Of a stretch of 64,000 nt of DNA, positions 61,601 through 64,000 are shown piece by piece; position 1 is the first letter of the stretch; every line of letters starts with the position of its first letter. Location: the NCBI GenBank assembly GCA_905116865.2, contig CAJHNH020004591.1:62001-126000 (forward strand), in the 5' to 3' direction. This stretch comes from Candidula unifasciata. Taxonomy: Eukaryota > Mollusca > Gastropoda > Stylommatophora > Geomitridae. The notes under the pieces are model-generated. The model was given only the letters and a program-made list of their open reading frames with translations, was not told the DNA's origin and made no database searches. The translations under genes and the position numbers were made by a program.

Positions 61601-62806
61601 GGACGTGACGATCCAGTTGCCCCAACTACTATGCTTAGGCCATGCTTAGAGACATGAAGAGCTCAGCGAAACCTGCAGGCAATCTGGTGGCGGGGAATGA
61701 GAACACTGTGAAACCTTAGCTACGTGTTAAAGGGAAAGGCAGAAACACAACCCATATTTTCTTTAGAACTGTGCATTAGTTAGCTGCTGCCCGGGGAGGT
61801 AGGTAATCCACAGACACCCCAGCACCACAATGCCACCTGAGTATATGAAACCAATTGCAAAGAAGAAAAAGATTCACTGGAATTTGTTTAGTTCTCTCCC
61901 AAAGCTTAACATATTGATTTTATCATATCATTTAATTCCTTGTATTCTGCACCAGGTAATGCAGATTTGTAGTTTATTAGTAACTGTTTCAGTTGTAAGT
62001 AAGTAAGTTTTTTAACCCCACCAGAACATCACACTGAGCAATAAACACTTGGTGACACAAGATGCCACCATGCGTATGAGAATCACCCATGAAAAGGTCC
62101 CGGAAACGGTGTTCTCCTGTTAGGTTATATTGCAGCCGCTGGCAACAGCCAGGGTAGGTCTTCAAAATAACCAAAAATTGCATCCCCCAACGGGGATGAC
62201 GAAGATGGTTGTTTAAGTTGTTCTGCATGTTTCCACTCCATACTGAGGTATTGATTTGACAATTAGAGTTAGAAAAATTTTAATTTAGTGTTAGTGTGTA
62301 TTTCCTTTGATTTCCATATATTTTCTAGCGCTATCTTCTTCTTCTTTTTTTTTGCGTTCACCAGCTGTAAACTCTGGCGGAAAGTTCTGGTTGTACATCC
62401 ACTTTTGGAGTGCAGTCCTGTTCCAGAACCTGAGTGTTACATGTGCATCCACTTTACAGGTCTGACTAATTTGTAAGCAGACTGCTGGTTCCTTGCCTCT
62501 CAGGCAGATGCACTCTGACTTCGAAAGAACCTCCCAATTAGTCGACTTTTACAACATGCCTTTGGGTAGGCAGTGGGTCTATTCTTGTTTTCCCTATAAT
62601 AGGGCCCTGGAACCCACAAGGGGAATTTTCTGGTGCTATGATAACTTCTTTTGCATTTTATGTGATGTTTGCAGGCATGATGTGGTGATGCTTGCACTCT
62701 ACAACCTTCACAAGACTGGCCAGGGAAGATGTGGCTACTTTCACTATAAGGCACACATAGGTGCTTTCATTGACCAGCACTGGAATACCTTGTTTGGATT
62801 TCCCAG
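58605..62806 (+). CDS. KAT14: KAT14/CSRP2BP-like protein, N-terminal exons (partial)
   Basis: Plus-strand exons 58605-58710 (donor gtgagt), 59560-59704 (acceptor ctgtttcag, donor gtatgt) and 62675-62806 (acceptor gtttgcag, donor gtctca), with matching phases 1 and 2. The protein begins MESTFSCCAYCWKHEESW with a zinc-binding pattern (CAYC, CQRC, H, C), continues LADTFFR and DGGKEEFVRTSMFW, then HDVVMLALYNLHKTGQGRCG and YFHYKAHIGAFIDQHWNTLF. The last block matches the winged-helix segment of KAT14 (CSRP2BP), an ATAC-complex acetyltransferase subunit, including the Trp before VVMLA at the splice joint. Between FFR and DGGKEEF, where the family has a short Cys-x2-Cys piece, the exon carries a minisatellite unit instead. 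The ATG may not be the true start, as AAATAG just upstream could be an acceptor. Later exons lie beyond the window. Confidence 0.68.
59090..59340. repeat. Degenerate 35-bp tandem repeat
   Basis: Units of CAGACAGTATCTCCCCAGTG followed by TAATGTCTGTGTATG recur about seven times in the first intron of the KAT14-like gene. Confidence 0.8.
59611..60650. repeat. 43-bp minisatellite built from an exon-intron junction
   Basis: About 24 units of GTGAGAACCTCTATGTTCTG followed by GTATGTGTCATGTATTGATAGAT. The second unit contains the real end of exon 2 and its donor (TTCTG|GTATGT); the first lies wholly inside the coding exon. Later units are intronic and each keeps a donor-like G|GTATGT. Confidence 0.93.
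60651..61109. other. Intron of the KAT14-like gene, unassigned
   Basis: No exon with suitable phase was found. An open frame at 60960-61175 runs into the LINE-B fragment and has no recognised domain. Confidence 0.45.
61110..61868 (+). pseudogene. LINE-B copy, interrupted by another retroelement
   Basis: LRTGHCRLKYHMDKIKTVQS, TCQTGPQTPENILQTCILYL and LQLTCEFIEATHLM match LINE-B at 48661-49049 but with stops. After the inserted element the LINE end resumes as AAACCAATTGCAAAGAAG. Confidence 0.85.
61394..61834 (-). mobile_element. Retroelement with (AAC)n tail inserted in LINE-B
   Basis: 441 bp bounded by the exact 13-bp duplication ACCTGAGTATATG (61381-61393, 61835-61847). The GTT repeat at its left edge is an AAC tail on the minus strand. 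The body (CGGCGCATGAGCTTTCGCCC and on) has no recognised coding frame. It is probably a LINE 3' UTR or SINE; family unknown. Confidence 0.88.
61996..62220 (+). mobile_element. SINE-H copy, old
   Basis: AGTAAGTAAGTTTTTTAACC with CCACCAGAACATCACAC start, GCAGCCGCTGGCAACAGCC middle, and the terminal hairpin CATCCCC-CAAC-GGGGATG, a different stem sequence from the other copies. Confidence 0.85.
62335..62625 (-). mobile_element. SINE-K copy with target-site duplication
   Basis: 291 bp with flanks TTTTCTAGCGCTAT (62321-62334) and TTTTCTGGTGCTAT (62626-62639), 12 of 14 matching. It ends 49 bp before exon 3 of the KAT14-like gene. Confidence 0.92.
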
Positions 62807-63104
62807 GTCTCACTTGTCATTATGCTGTTAGCTATAGTGTATTATCATCATCCTGTTGTGCCATTATGTTCCACATAGGGCTCACAGCCTTTTCCTCTTT
62901 CCCATTATGTCATGTGCAGTCCTTTCGGCATCATGGATGGAATACCATATTTTACGAACCATTGAAAAGACAAAGTACAGTAACAATTGAGATTGAGAAG
63001 GTCAATGTAAGAATTGGATTAGACATAAACATTTATGAAAAATCGTATTGATACAGAAATATCCATGTTGAATTTCGGGCGATTGAAAAAAACAATAGAC
63101 TCAC
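62807..63104. other. Intron sequence, unassigned
   Basis: No further exon of the KAT14-like gene with suitable phase and motif was found. Confidence 0.4.
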
Positions 63105-63365
63105 ATCCCTCCTAAAGGTAAAGTTGAGAGGATAGACTTCATTGCACCGAGTTTTATTCCATGTGGCTCAGTCTCTCTCCACAGAACAGCTGGCTGTCTG
63201 CCAAGAGTGTCACACAGAGCGCCACTCCGTAGCTCCGGTGATAATCCTCGGGGATCTCTGTAAAAATTGCACTCGTGAGCTGAATGGCGGCGCTGTGAAA
63301 TGAACTGACGACCTTTAAAGCGTGAGGCAAATGGTTTGACCACTTTGCCACGTTGTCCCCTCCCC
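63105..63365 (-). mobile_element. tRNA-like SINE copy
   Basis: Reversed: GTGGCAAAGTGGTCAAACCA and AAGGTCGTCAGTTCATTTC look like A and B boxes (Leu/Ser-like), followed by a body of about 180 bp with GGCGCTCTGTGTGACACTC. No second copy seen in the window. Confidence 0.55.
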
Positions 63366-64000
63366 CTTCCCCCCAACAAGCATGTCTTAAAAATCTAATT
63401 AGGGATTTGCTGAAATCGGATATGTTAGGCAGAAAAACCCAGAAATCACAACCTAGTGTAAACCGCAGCACAATATGCCAACCATCCTTTAAAGGGTGAT
63501 CAAAGAAAAAAACAGAATGCGTTGAACAAATATTTCAACATTTATATATGTGAATTTATAAGGTTTTGGGAGTTAACTAAACAAACTGCAGTCAATCAAG
63601 AGGTGAACAAAAATAAAAGACACTGGTATCTAGAAATGTCTTTACACTGAAAGGAGCTTAGAAGTAAAGACAGGTAAAAAATCACATGGAGAAGTTTACT
63701 ATAGAGTTAAGTTAAAAAATTAGGAAGAGTTTTTGCTCCCACAATGTATTGTTGTCCATCTCTTGCTGTCTTGTCTTTAACATTCTCCTCTAGTATGGTT
63801 TTTAAAAAAGAGTGTTAGATCTTTTAATGTGGCCGAAATATTTCATTTGTCTTTTTTTTTTTTTTCTCTCTCAGCAAATCTCTTTTTATTTGCAGCTTCT
63901 CTCGAATCTATTTATTTAACTGTGTTTTTTCTTCAGAAAATATGACCTATTCTTCTGTATATCCACATTTTCAGAGACTCATTTCCATTTTTGAGCTTCT
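63366..64000. other. A/T-rich sequence at the right edge
   Basis: Nothing recognised; presumably intron of the KAT14-like gene. Confidence 0.4.

Noticed and set aside
63105..63365. tRNA gene on the minus strand
   Set aside because: A- and B-box-like sequences are present but acceptor and anticodon stems do not pair; more likely a SINE head.

Overview
The window looks like animal nuclear DNA, most likely from a lophotrochozoan and probably a gastropod mollusc. This is an inference from short exons with GT/AG introns, two nuclear tRNA genes, metazoan gene families, and very dense SINE, LINE and minisatellite content. There are no bacterial operons. Most long open reading frames here are artefacts: microsatellites read as peptides, or retrotransposon remains. 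Five host gene models could be assembled by hand from splice sites, reading phase and family motifs.

Host genes, left to right: (1) the last three coding exons of a DNAJC14-like co-chaperone (Jiv90 domain), + strand, 1249-4572; (2) an unrecognised 157-residue type I membrane protein in three exons, - strand, 17929-9728, with a signal peptide, one transmembrane helix and two YxN motifs in the tail; (3) a membrane-anchored PC-esterase/SGNH-like protein, - strand, 31599-23447, disrupted by a 7-bp tandem duplication and followed by a remnant of a second 3' end; (4) a complete five-exon AMP-binding (acyl-CoA synthetase-like) enzyme, - strand, 45932-35637; (5) the first recognisable exons of a KAT14/CSRP2BP-like chromatin protein, + strand, 58605-62806, running off the right edge. 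tRNA-Arg(ACG) lies at 16098 and tRNA-Cys(GCA) at 50601.

The rest is repeats. Working names used below: SINE-K (about 285-292 bp, GAA-repeat tail), SINE-H (about 221-240 bp, terminal hairpin and tetranucleotide repeat), SINE-N (tRNA-like head, central CCCAGCC...TGGGTACC), SINE-R (about 377-398 bp, tRNA-like head). LINE-A, LINE-B and LINE-E encode RNase H and end in GAA repeats. RTE-like LINE fragments often end in ATG repeats. There is also a Helitron-like element, a hAT-type element, two copies of a small TIR element and a pogo-like transposase remnant. Many insertions have exact target-site duplications, so insertion order can be read directly. SINE-K and the RNase H LINEs share their 3' tail, the usual sign that a SINE borrows LINE machinery.

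The most unusual pattern is at exon edges. In three of the five host genes, tandem repeats contain or abut a copied splice junction: 1330-1500, 24291-24600 with 27034-27250, and 59611-60650. In the KAT14-like gene the repeat unit has also entered the coding exon.
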